Both the position numbers and the translations under genes were made by a program. 64,000 bases of DNA from Oxalobacteraceae bacterium (GTDB lineage Bacteria > Pseudomonadota > Gammaproteobacteria > Burkholderiales > Burkholderiaceae_D), in contig JABTBR010000009.1 in NCBI GenBank assembly GCA_013284265.1, forward strand, positions 62,001 to 126,000, written 5' to 3'. Numbering within the stretch: the stretch's first letter is position 1; every line of letters begins with the position of its first letter. The notes under the pieces are model-generated. The model searched no databases and had not been told where the DNA came from. It saw nothing but the letters and a program-made list of their open reading frames with translations. This document shows positions 56,719-64,000 of this stretch, piece after piece.

Positions 56719-59145
56719 ATGAGTTCACGCCATACCGTTCCCGATTCCTCGCGCCAGTTGCTGATCCTCAGCCTGATTTCCACCCTGACCTTACCGGTCG
56801 CCCACGCCCAGCAAGCCCCCGCCAACGCCGAGCCAGCCATCCAGCAAGTCGTCGTCACCGGCACCTATGCCAAGAACCGCCGCAGCGCCGACTCCGAGTC
56901 GCCGGTCGACATCATCGGTGCGCGCGAACTGCAATCGACCGGCTCGACCGAACTGGCCACCGTGCTGGCCCGCCTGCTGCCATCGGTAAACTTCCCCCGT
57001 CCGTCCGGCGCCGACGCCAGCGACGCCGTGCGTCCGGCCCAGCTGCGCGGCCTGTCACCCGACCAGACCCTGGTGCTGGTCAACGGCAAGCGCCGCCACA
57101 CCTCGGCCGTGGTCAACGTCAACGGTACCCAGGGCCGCGGCTCGGCGCCGGTGGACCTGAACGCGATTCCACTGTCGGCCATCGACCACATCGAAGTGCT
57201 GCGCGACGGTGCGGCGGCCCAGTACGGCTCGGACGCGATTGCCGGCGTCATCAACATCATCCTGAAAAAAGGCAGCAAGGGCGGCGACGTCGAATTCGGC
57301 GTCGGCCAATATCAAGAACGCGACGGCAAGCAGAAATCGCTGCGCGGCTCCTTCGGCCTCGACCTGGGCGACAATGGCTGGCTGCGTATCGCCGCCGAAG
57401 CGGCCGACCGCGGCGCCACCAACCGCGCCGGCGCAGACTCGCGCAATCCGCTGGAGCCGCGCTACGGCCAGGTGGTGCAGCGTTTCGGCGATCCGGAAAC
57501 CTATCCGCGCAGCCTGTTCCTCAACAGCCAGATCCGCCTCAACGACAATATCGACTGGTACGCCTTCGGCAACTACGGCCAGCGCGACACCTCGGCCGCC
57601 GCCACCTGGCGCACCGCGCTGATCCCCGTCACCGACAACAGCACCACGCCGCCGACCATCCGCTATGAACAGCGCACGCCGCTGTTCCCGCAAGGCTTCC
57701 TGCCGCTGGAAAACAGCCGCTCCATCGACAAGTCGCTGGTCACCGGACTGCGCGGCGACGCCGCCGGATGGCGCTGGGATGCCAGCCTGAACTACGGCCA
57801 GAACGCATTCAGCCTGGACCTGGACAATACCGTCAACCAGGACCTGAAAGCGGCCAGCCCGACCCACTTCCATGCCGGCAATCTGACCAACACCCAGACC
57901 GTGTTCAACCTGGACCTGGCGCGCGAGTTCCCGCTGCCAGCGCTGGCCGGTCCCTTGACCTTGGCCGCCGGCCTGGAAGCGCGCCATGAAGAATACGAAA
58001 TCGGCGCCGGCGACCTGGCGTCCTACAGCGGCGGCGGCGCCCAGGGCTTCTCCGGCTTCCGCCCCGTCAATGCGGGCAGCAACAGCCGCCACAGCAAATC
58101 GGTCTACCTGAATCTGGAAGCGGACATCAGCAAACAGCTGTCGGCCTCGGCGGCGTTGCGGCATGAACGCTACAGCGATTTCGGCAACACCACCTCGGCC
58201 AAGGCCTCGGCCCGCTACGCCTTCAACAAGGCGGTCTCGCTGCGCGGCACGGCCTCGTCCGGCTTCCGCGCGCCGTCGCTGCAACAGCAGTACTACACCA
58301 TCACCACCACCAATTTCTCGGTGGTCAACGGCAGCAACACGGCGATCGAAACCGGCACCTTCGCCGTCAACAGCGCCGCCGCCCAGGCGCTGGGCGCGCA
58401 GTCGCTGAAGGCCGAGAAAGCCCGTAACTACAGCCTCGGCCTGCAACTCGATCCGCTGCCGAACTGGAACACCACCATCGACGCCTACCGCATCGACATC
58501 GACGACCGGGTGCTATTCTCTGCCAATCTGGTGCTGCCGAGCGCGCTTAAAAATACCCTGGCCGCCCAAGGCTATCCGGTCGGCGCGGCGCGCTACTTCA
58601 CCAACGCGGTCGACACCCGCACCACCGGCGTGGACGTGGTCAGCACCTACCGCCTCGACCTGGCCGCCGCGCGCCGCCTGGACCTGACGCTGGCCTACAA
58701 CCACAACAAGAACTCGCTGGAAAAAGTGGCCGACAATCCCGCCATCCTGACGGCCAACAAGCTGCTGCTGATCGACCGCCAGACCATCAACCGCACCACG
58801 GTCGGCTCACCCAGCAACAAGCTCAGCCTGGCCGGCGACTATAGCGCCGGCATCTGGGGCGCGCGTGCCGTGGGCACCCGCTACGGCAGCTTCACGGTGC
58901 CGCAGAATAACGCCGCGCTCGATCAAGTCTACCATCCGCAATGGGTGCTGGACCTGTCGGCCAGCGTCAAGCTGGGCAAGAACTGGAAGATTAGCGCCGG
59001 CGTCGACAACGTCACCGACCGTTATCCGGACCAGGTCACGTCCAACGGCAACCTGAACGTCAACGGCACCACGCCGTACAGCGGCTTCGCGCCGAATGGC
59101 TTCAATGGCCGCTACTACTACGCCAAGGCGGGGTATAGCTGGTAG
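56719..59145 (+). CDS. TonB-dependent outer-membrane receptor
   Basis: 808 residues. Signal peptide (cut near VAHAQ), TonB box in IQQVVVTGTY, plug domain with the DGAAAQYGSDAIAGVINIILKKG landmark, then a 22-strand barrel ending in an aromatic residue (YYYAKAGYSW). Imports siderophores, vitamin B12, sugars or other ligands; no iron, cobalamin or carbohydrate genes flank it, so the substrate is open. It stands alone, bounded by copy 5 and copy 6 of the repeat in opposite orientation. Energy would come from TonB-ExbB-ExbD at about 34.4-37 kb. Confidence 0.9.
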   Translation: MSSRHTVPDSSRQLLILSLISTLTLPVAHAQQAPANAEPAIQQVVVTGTYAKNRRSADSESPVDIIGARELQSTGSTELATVLARLLPSVNFPRPSGADASDAVRPAQLRGLSPDQTLVLVNGKRRHTSAVVNVNGTQGRGSAPVDLNAIPLSAIDHIEVLRDGAAAQYGSDAIAGVINIILKKGSKGGDVEFGVGQYQERDGKQKSLRGSFGLDLGDNGWLRIAAEAADRGATNRAGADSRNPLEPRYGQVVQRFGDPETYPRSLFLNSQIRLNDNIDWYAFGNYGQRDTSAAATWRTALIPVTDNSTTPPTIRYEQRTPLFPQGFLPLENSRSIDKSLVTGLRGDAAGWRWDASLNYGQNAFSLDLDNTVNQDLKAASPTHFHAGNLTNTQTVFNLDLAREFPLPALAGPLTLAAGLEARHEEYEIGAGDLASYSGGGAQGFSGFRPVNAGSNSRHSKSVYLNLEADISKQLSASAALRHERYSDFGNTTSAKASARYAFNKAVSLRGTASSGFRAPSLQQQYYTITTTNFSVVNGSNTAIETGTFAVNSAAAQALGAQSLKAEKARNYSLGLQLDPLPNWNTTIDAYRIDIDDRVLFSANLVLPSALKNTLAAQGYPVGAARYFTNAVDTRTTGVDVVSTYRLDLAAARRLDLTLAYNHNKNSLEKVADNPAILTANKLLLIDRQTINRTTVGSPSNKLSLAGDYSAGIWGARAVGTRYGSFTVPQNNAALDQVYHPQWVLDLSASVKLGKNWKISAGVDNVTDRYPDQVTSNGNLNVNGTTPYSGFAPNGFNGRYYYAKAGYSW

Positions 59146-59213
59146 GGAAACCTTTTGTTTGCGCCGCCGGGGCGGCATGGCGCTAACGTAAGCATGCCGC
59201 AGCGCTTTTAGAA

Positions 59214-59285
59214 CCCACGGCAAAGAGCCGGGGGCGACGGGGGCGCCGAGCCCCGTCGGGGCTGACCCCAGGGGTACGCCGTGGG
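59214..59285. repeat. Double-palindrome repeat, copy 6 (reverse orientation, changed centre)
   Basis: Outer arms CCCACGGC and GCCGTGGG and the left CAAAGAGCCGG are present in the same orientation as copy 4, opposite to copy 5. The inner 27-base palindrome is replaced by a G/C-rich hairpin (GACGGGG...CCCCGTC). Core length 72. Immediately downstream of the TonB-dependent receptor gene. Confidence 0.85.
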
Positions 59286-59307
59286 TTCTGTTCGCGCCGG
59301 CGGCCGT

Positions 59308-59646
59308 TTAACTGAAGGGCGATGACGCAATAAAAAACCCGGCACCTGTGCCGGATTTTTTATTGTCGTTCTTGCGCTGTTCGATGCGCTCCAGCTCTTT
59401 CTTGATGACGGCGGGATCTTTGCTCAGCATGGCATTGCGCATCGCCCACGCCACATCGTTGAGGCCGCCGATGACTTCGTACGCCAGTATGACCGTGGGC
59501 ACCTTGTCGGTCGCCAAATCATTGGTGCCGGCATTGAGCTTGCCCAGGTTGCCTACGCCGATGGCAGAAATGCCGATCATAAACACCATCGACACACCCA
59601 AACCGGCCGCGAGCCGCTTGCCTATCTTCCAGTTACCGATGCCCAT
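59308..59646 (-). pseudogene. Methyl-accepting chemotaxis protein, N-terminal remnant
   Basis: 113 codons. The first about 93 match the start of a chemoreceptor: WKIGKRLAAGLGVSMVFMIGISAIGVGNLGKLN (membrane helix) and the first part of a four-helix ligand domain (VAWAMRNAMLSKDPAVIKKELERIEQRKN). The remaining 19 residues are encoded by a transcription terminator, so the reading frame has lost its own stop and about 400 residues (second membrane helix, HAMP and signalling domains). A good ribosome site (GGGAG) precedes the ATG at 59646. Most simply explained by an internal deletion that joined the 5' end to the gene's own terminator. Confidence 0.8.
59328..59365. terminator. Bidirectional intrinsic terminator
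   Basis: CCGGCAC and GTGCCGG form the core; CAATAAAAAA before and TTTTTTATTG after are also complementary, so an A-run precedes and a T-run follows on each strand. It lies inside the 3' end of the chemoreceptor remnant. Confidence 0.92.
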
Positions 59647-59828
59647 TTTCACTCCCCCAGAATAACAACCGCTTGTCTGAAATCCTGCTTGCCTCGCTTG
59701 CGAACGATGTTTCTATTGGGTCATACCTACAATATCTATAGTCGATCCGATCAGTATATGAGGCCAAATAAAATGACGATAAGAAAAATTCGGGCCTGTT
59801 TTCATGCCGCCACAACGATTTTCAAACG

Positions 59829-59856
59829 AAAAAAAACGCAGCAACCGCCGCGTTTT
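59829..59856 (-). terminator. Intrinsic terminator of the cys operon
   Basis: On the minus strand AAAACGC...GC and GC...GCGTTTT pair around GGTT (one internal mismatch), followed by eight T. It lies just after the cysB stop. Confidence 0.85.
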
Positions 59857-59861
59857 CTTGT

Positions 59862-60794
59862 TCAGGACGATTCACCGCCGTTCATGGCCGCGTCGATCTC
59901 GGCGCGGGTCAGGTCGGGGGCGAACTGCTGGATAAATTGGTAGGCATACGAACGCAGATAGGCGCCGCGCCGCACCGCCAGCCGCGTGGTGTTGGCCGCG
60001 AACAGATGCGACGCTTCCACCGCGCGCAAGCCGCGATCGCGCCCATGGTCGAAGGCCATCGAGGCGACGATGCCCACGCCCATGCCTAGCGAGACATATT
60101 GCTTAATCACGTCGGAATCCATCGCCGTCAGCACGATGTCCGGTTTCACGTCCGCCTTGGCGAAGGCGTCGTCGATATGGCCGCGCCCGGTGAAGCCTTT
60201 GTCGTAGGTAATCAAGGGGAACTCGGCCAGGTCTTCCAGGCGGATCGGCGAGCGGCCCAGCAGCGGATGGCCATCCGGCACCACGATCAAATGGCTCCAG
60301 CGGTAGCAAGGGAAGGACACCAGGTCGGGAAACTGCGACAGGCCCTCGGTGGCGATGCCGATATCGGTTTTACCGGACAAGACCCACTCGGCGATGTGCT
60401 CGGGCGCGCTCTGCTGCAAGGCGATGCGTACTTCCGGGAAGGCGTTGCGGAACGATTGCACCACTTTGGGGAGCGCATAGCGGGCCTGGGTGTGGGTGGC
60501 GGCCACGCTGAGCGTGCCACTGTTCTGGCCGGTGTATTCCAGGCTGGCCTGCTGCAGGTTTTCCGCCTCGATCAGCAGGCGGTCGATGATTTTTAAGATG
60601 CCCTTGCCCGGATCGGTCATGCCGGTCAGGCGCTTGCCGTTGCGTTCGAAGATGACCACGCCCAACTCGTCTTCGAGCTCGCGGATCTGGCGGCTCACGC
60701 CAGGCTGGGAGGTGAACAGGGCGTTGGCCACTTCGGTCAGGTTGTAGCCACGGCGGGCCGCTTCGCGGATGGAGCGCAATTGTTGAAAATTCAT
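59862..60794 (-). CDS. cysB: LysR-type regulator CysB
   Basis: 310 residues. The HTH ([41 protein letters not shown] in outline) and the CysB-type effector domain ([42 protein letters not shown]) are typical. CysB activates sulfate assimilation genes under sulfur limitation; O- or N-acetylserine is the coinducer. The gene is the last of cysT-cysW-cysA-cysB and its ATG overlaps the cysA stop (ATGA), an arrangement known in betaproteobacteria that would make the regulator co-expressed with the transporter it controls. Confidence 0.95.
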   Translation of the reverse strand: MNFQQLRSIREAARRGYNLTEVANALFTSQPGVSRQIRELEDELGVVIFERNGKRLTGMTDPGKGILKIIDRLLIEAENLQQASLEYTGQNSGTLSVAATHTQARYALPKVVQSFRNAFPEVRIALQQSAPEHIAEWVLSGKTDIGIATEGLSQFPDLVSFPCYRWSHLIVVPDGHPLLGRSPIRLEDLAEFPLITYDKGFTGRGHIDDAFAKADVKPDIVLTAMDSDVIKQYVSLGMGVGIVASMAFDHGRDRGLRAVEASHLFAANTTRLAVRRGAYLRSYAYQFIQQFAPDLTRAEIDAAMNGGESS

Positions 60795-61864
60795 ATAGCT
60801 GCTCCAGCATCGACGAACACGTGCAATCGTTTGGGACGCACAACCAGCGTTTCACCTTCCTTCAGCTGCAAACCGCTGAAGCGTTCATTCGACATCACCG
60901 CCTCGATCAGCTCGGCGTTATCGGCCCGTTCCAGATCGAGCTGGGCCAGCGGGCCGATCGCATGGGCGCGGCGCAGCTTGACGACGATGCCTTCGGCGCC
61001 GGCCGTGTAGCGCTCGACGTCCAGATCGTGCGGACGCACATAGGCGGTGCCCTTGCCGTTCTGCACGCTGTCGTGGCCGGGCACGTCGAGCTGCACATCG
61101 CCGCTGGCCAGTACGCCGTCATGCACGCGGCCATGGAACATATTCACATTGCCCAGGAAGCCGTAGACGAAGGGCGAAGCGGGATGGTTGTAGACCTCGT
61201 GCGGCGAGCCTATCTGTTCCACATTACCCTTGTTCATCAGCACCACCTGGTCGGCCACTTCCAGCGCCTCTTCCTGGTCGTGGGTCACAAAAATACTGGT
61301 CACATGCAGATCGTCGTGCAGGCGGCGCAGCCAGCGGCGCAATTCCTTGCGCACCTTCGCGTCGAGCGCGCCAAACGGTTCGTCGAGCAGCAGCACGCGC
61401 GGTTCCACCGCCAGCGCGCGCGCCAGCGCGATACGCTGACGCTGGCCGCCGGACAACTGCGGCGGGTAACGGTCGGCCAGCCAGTCCAGTTGCACCAGCT
61501 CCAGCAGCTCCTTGACCTTGCGGCGGATCTGGTCTTCCGACGGACGCTCGGCGCGCGGCTTGACGCGCAGGCCGAAGGCCACGTTCTCGAACACGGTCAT
61601 GTGCTTGAACAGCGCATAGTGCTGGAACACGAAACCGACCTGGCGCTCGCGCACATGGCGCGCCGACGCGTCTTCCGAGTCCAGCAGCACCTGGCCGGAA
61701 TCGGGATGTTCGAGGCCGGCGATGATGCGCAGCAAGGTGGTCTTGCCACAGCCCGAAGGCCCCAGCAGCGCGGTCAGCTCGCCCGATGGAAAGTCCAGCG
61801 ACACATTGTTCAGGGCGACGAAATCGCCGAACCGTTTATTGATGTTGTTGACTGCGATGGTCAT
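60791..61864 (-). CDS. cysA: Sulfate/thiosulfate ABC transporter ATPase CysA
   Basis: 357 residues. Walker [13 protein letters not shown] signature [15 protein letters not shown], Walker [13 protein letters not shown] and switch His ([14 protein letters not shown]). C-terminal TOBE-like domain. Powers import of sulfate and thiosulfate with CysT and CysW. I start at ATG 61864 ([13 protein letters not shown]). One base separates it from cysW; the stop overlaps cysB. Confidence 0.96.
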   Translation of the reverse strand: MTIAVNNINKRFGDFVALNNVSLDFPSGELTALLGPSGCGKTTLLRIIAGLEHPDSGQVLLDSEDASARHVRERQVGFVFQHYALFKHMTVFENVAFGLRVKPRAERPSEDQIRRKVKELLELVQLDWLADRYPPQLSGGQRQRIALARALAVEPRVLLLDEPFGALDAKVRKELRRWLRRLHDDLHVTSIFVTHDQEEALEVADQVVLMNKGNVEQIGSPHEVYNHPASPFVYGFLGNVNMFHGRVHDGVLASGDVQLDVPGHDSVQNGKGTAYVRPHDLDVERYTAGAEGIVVKLRRAHAIGPLAQLDLERADNAELIEAVMSNERFSGLQLKEGETLVVRPKRLHVFVDAGAAI

Positions 61865-61865
61865 A

Positions 61866-62795
61866 TCAGTGCTCCGTAGAACGTGTTGCGGAATCATCAG
61901 CGATCGATTCGTTCAAGCGCCAGGCAATAAAGGATTTCAGGGCCAGGGTCACCAGCGCCAGCAGGGCCAGCAGCGAAGCGACGGCGAAGGCGGCGGCGAA
62001 GTTGTACTCGTTGTACAGAATCTCCACCTGCAGCGGCACGGTATTGGTCTCGCCACGGATGTGGCCGGACACCACCGACACCGCGCCGAACTCGCCCATG
62101 GCGCGGGCATTACACAGGATCACGCCATACAGCAGACCCCATTTAATATTCGGCAAGGTCACGCGGCGGAAGGTATCCCAGCCGGAGGCGCCCAGCACGA
62201 TGGCCGCCTCCTCTTCCTCGCTGCCCTGGGCCTGCATCAGCGGGATCAGCTCGCGCGCCACGAAGGGGAAGGTCACGAAGATGGTGGCCAGCACGATGCC
62301 CGGCACCGCGAACAGGATCTTGATATCGTGGTCGCGCAACCAGGGACCGAACCAGCCCTGGGCGCCGAACAGCAGCACATAGATCAGGCCGGAAATCACC
62401 GGCGAGACCGAGAACGGCAGGTCGATCAGGGTCAGCAGAATGCTCTTGCCGCGGAACTCGAACTTGGCGATGCACCAGGACGCGGCCACGCCGAACACCA
62501 GGTTCAGCGGCACGGCGATCACGGCCGTGATCAGGGTCAGCTTGATGGCGGCGATCGCATCGGCTTCGATGATCGCGGCCAGATAAGCTTCCCAGCCCTT
62601 CTTGAAGGCCTCGAAGAACACCGCCACCAGCGGCACGAACAGGAACAGGGTCAGGAAGGTCAGCGCCACGGCGATCAGCACGCCGCGCACCCAGCGCGGT
62701 TCCAGCACGCTCGGCGGCGACGGCAGTTCGCCGCGGCGCGCCGGCGCGGCGGCTGTAGCAGCACTTGTGACAGGAGTAGGCAGAACAGCATTCAT
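61866..62795 (-). CDS. cysW: Sulfate ABC transporter permease CysW
   Basis: 309 residues, six membrane helices. Ala/Pro-rich cytosolic start, then the binding-protein-dependent permease core with the EAA loop ([28 protein letters not shown], in outline) that contacts CysA. CysW rather than CysT by sequence ([18 protein letters not shown]) and by position after cysT. cysT ends one base upstream. Confidence 0.95.
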   Translation of the reverse strand: MNAVLPTPVTSAATAAAPARRGELPSPPSVLEPRWVRGVLIAVALTFLTLFLFVPLVAVFFEAFKKGWEAYLAAIIEADAIAAIKLTLITAVIAVPLNLVFGVAASWCIAKFEFRGKSILLTLIDLPFSVSPVISGLIYVLLFGAQGWFGPWLRDHDIKILFAVPGIVLATIFVTFPFVARELIPLMQAQGSEEEEAAIVLGASGWDTFRRVTLPNIKWGLLYGVILCNARAMGEFGAVSVVSGHIRGETNTVPLQVEILYNEYNFAAAFAVASLLALLALVTLALKSFIAWRLNESIADDSATRSTEH

Positions 62796-62796
62796 C

Positions 62797-63669
62797 TTAT
62801 TTCCCCGACTTGCCGCGCGCCCAGGCTTGCAGCAGATTAATCGTCAACAGCATCGCGAAGGACACCACCAGCATCACCACCGCGATGGCGGTGGCGCCGG
62901 CGTAGTCGTATTGCTCCAGTTTGGTAATGATGAACAGCGGCGTAATTTCCGACACCATCGGCATATTGCCGGCGATGAAGATCACCGAACCGTATTCGCC
63001 GGTGGCGCGCGCGAAGGCCAGCGCGAAGCCGGTCATCAGCGAGGGCAGGATGGTGGGGAAGATCACGCGGGTAAAGGTCTGCCAGGAATTCGCGCCCAGG
63101 CTGGCGGCGGCTTCTTCCAGTTCCCGTTCGGCGTCTTCCAGCACGGGCTGGACGGTGCGCACCACGAAAGGCAGGCCGATGAAGGTCAGCGCGATGACGA
63201 CGCCGATAGGCGTGAACGCCACTTTGAGGCCCAGCGTGCCTTCGAGGAAGCGGCCGAACCAGCCGTTGGCCGAATACAGGGCTGTCAGGGTGATGCCGGC
63301 CACCGCGGTCGGCAGCGCGAAAGGCAGGTCGACCAGGGCGTCGATGATGCGCTTGCCGGGAAACTGGTAGCGCACCAGCACCCAGGCCACGATGCCGCCG
63401 AACACGGCATTGAAGGTGGCGCCGATCAGCGAGGCGCCGAAAGTCAGCTTATACGAGGCGACGACGCGGGGCGAGGTGACGGCGGCCCAGAAGGCTTCCC
63501 ACGTCAGCGTGAAGGTCTTCAGGAACACCGCCGACAGCGGGATCAGGACGATCAGCGTCAGGTAGAACATGGTGAAACCCAGCGACAGCTTAAAGCCAGG
63601 CATCACCCGGAATGGTGCGCCGCGCGACGTGCTTGCCGCCGCGCCCGGCGCCGTCAGTACTGCAGACAT
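62797..63669 (-). CDS. cysT: Sulfate ABC transporter permease CysT (CysU)
   Basis: 290 residues, six membrane helices. EAA loop [36 protein letters not shown] and [15 protein letters not shown] typical of CysT. First gene of the operon; no periplasmic binding-protein gene (sbp/cysP) is upstream in the window, so sulfate binding must be supplied from another locus. I start at ATG 63669 after a GGGGG-rich ribosome site; an upstream start at 63717 is not supported. Confidence 0.94.
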   Translation of the reverse strand: MSAVLTAPGAAASTSRGAPFRVMPGFKLSLGFTMFYLTLIVLIPLSAVFLKTFTLTWEAFWAAVTSPRVVASYKLTFGASLIGATFNAVFGGIVAWVLVRYQFPGKRIIDALVDLPFALPTAVAGITLTALYSANGWFGRFLEGTLGLKVAFTPIGVVIALTFIGLPFVVRTVQPVLEDAERELEEAAASLGANSWQTFTRVIFPTILPSLMTGFALAFARATGEYGSVIFIAGNMPMVSEITPLFIITKLEQYDYAGATAIAVVMLVVSFAMLLTINLLQAWARGKSGK

Positions 63670-63753
63670 ACTAGCCCCCTTATTACTAATTCTTCTATGA
63701 GGGCTGCATAATCTCATCGATTACACATGATACAAACGAAGCATTTCTCATTA

Positions 63754-63776
63754 GCATAGTCGGTAATACTATATGC
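63754..63776. promoter_or_regulatory. Dyad upstream of cysT, possible CysB site
   Basis: GCATAGT (63754-63760) and ACTATATGC (63768-63776) form an imperfect inverted repeat in the AT-rich cysT promoter region. CysB binds AT-rich, partly symmetric sites ahead of sulfur genes; this is a candidate by position only. A possible minus-strand promoter (TTGTAT, then GATTAT 16 bases on) lies between it and cysT. Confidence 0.35.
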
Positions 63777-63796
63777 CTGCGGTAAGGCTGAATGCT

Positions 63797-64000
63797 TCAG
63801 GAAATCAGTTTGAAGGCCACGCCCACCAGGGTGAAGGCCAGCAGGCCACGCAGGAAACGCTCCGGCACGGCACGGGCGGCATAGGCGCCGATGGTGATGC
63901 CCGGCACCGAGCCGACCAGCAAGGTGAGCAGCAGTTCCCAGTTGATCGAGCCCAGCCACCAGTGGCCGACGGCGGCGATCGCGGTCAGCGGCACCGCGTA
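63797..64000 (-). CDS. Sulfite exporter TauE/SafE (TSUP) family protein, C-terminal end (cut by window)
   Basis: The last about 67 residues of a membrane protein whose start lies beyond the window. The visible helices and the segment LLVGSVPGITIGAYAARAVPERFLRGLLAFTLVGVAFKL (in outline) match TSUP transporters of sulfite or sulfonates. Adjacent to the sulfate uptake operon and on the same strand, so a sulfur role is likely; the gene ends before the cysT promoter region. Confidence 0.85.
   Translation of the reverse strand, partial: YAVPLTAIAAVGHWWLGSINWELLLTLLVGSVPGITIGAYAARAVPERFLRGLLAFTLVGVAFKLIS

Overview
The window is chromosomal DNA of a high-GC betaproteobacterium, most likely an Oxalobacteraceae member of the Janthinobacterium/Duganella/Massilia group. 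This is inferred from gene content: a CqsA/LqsA-type quorum-sensing cluster arranged like the Janthinobacterium jqs locus, a moaA-mobA/moeA set, a betaproteobacterial RNase E with an Ala/Pro/Val-rich tail, and a tonB-exbB-exbD-exbD operon. It is almost fully coding. I see no prophage, complete insertion sequence, CRISPR array or rRNA.

Layout. 1-2246 (-): flhB and the 5' half of flhA. 2397-8459: FAH-family hydrolase, RsuA, a small orphan gene behind an apparent FNR/ANR promoter, SppA, a Rieske protein coupled to a HAD phosphatase, and RluC. 8565-12397: rne with a long structured leader, diverging from rluC. 12450-16845: chrA, then moaA and a mobA-moeA fusion. 16996-20827 (-): CoA-transferase, rmuC and truncated haemoglobin. 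20906-24621: alpha-hydroxyketone quorum sensing, with jqsA diverging from jqsS-jqsR. 24799-28548 (-): FtsX-type permease and adenine deaminase. 29102-33930: the stress operon prkA-yeaH-spoVR. 34410-38299: tonB-exbB-exbD-exbD and a TPR protein. 38551-44847: ribF, ileS, lspA, coaBC and dut. 44863-50668: envelope proteins, XdhC, a DMT exporter, AlkA and a MerR regulator. 50822-52612: DUF29 and a secreted DUF2145 pair. 52753-52829: initiator tRNA-Met. 53022-56344: Nudix, aat, bpt and pyrD. 56719-59145: a TonB-dependent receptor. 59308-59646: a chemoreceptor remnant. 59862-63669 (-): cysT-cysW-cysA-cysB. 63797-64000: the end of a TSUP transporter.

Two signals are not explained by gene content. First, there are three sites that match TTGAT-N4-ATCAA perfectly or at 9 of 10 positions. 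One lies at class-II promoter distance before the orphan gene at 4512. Two lie in the 162-bp jqsA/jqsS intergenic region. This suggests that an FNR/ANR-type oxygen sensor controls quorum sensing, next to a truncated haemoglobin gene. Second, a double palindrome (59-bp core) occurs six times, plus one half copy, always between genes. Two copies with enlarged centres flank the TonB-dependent receptor in opposite orientation.

Functional calls come from motif recognition only; no database search was run. The jqs names are by analogy with Janthinobacterium and Legionella lqs.
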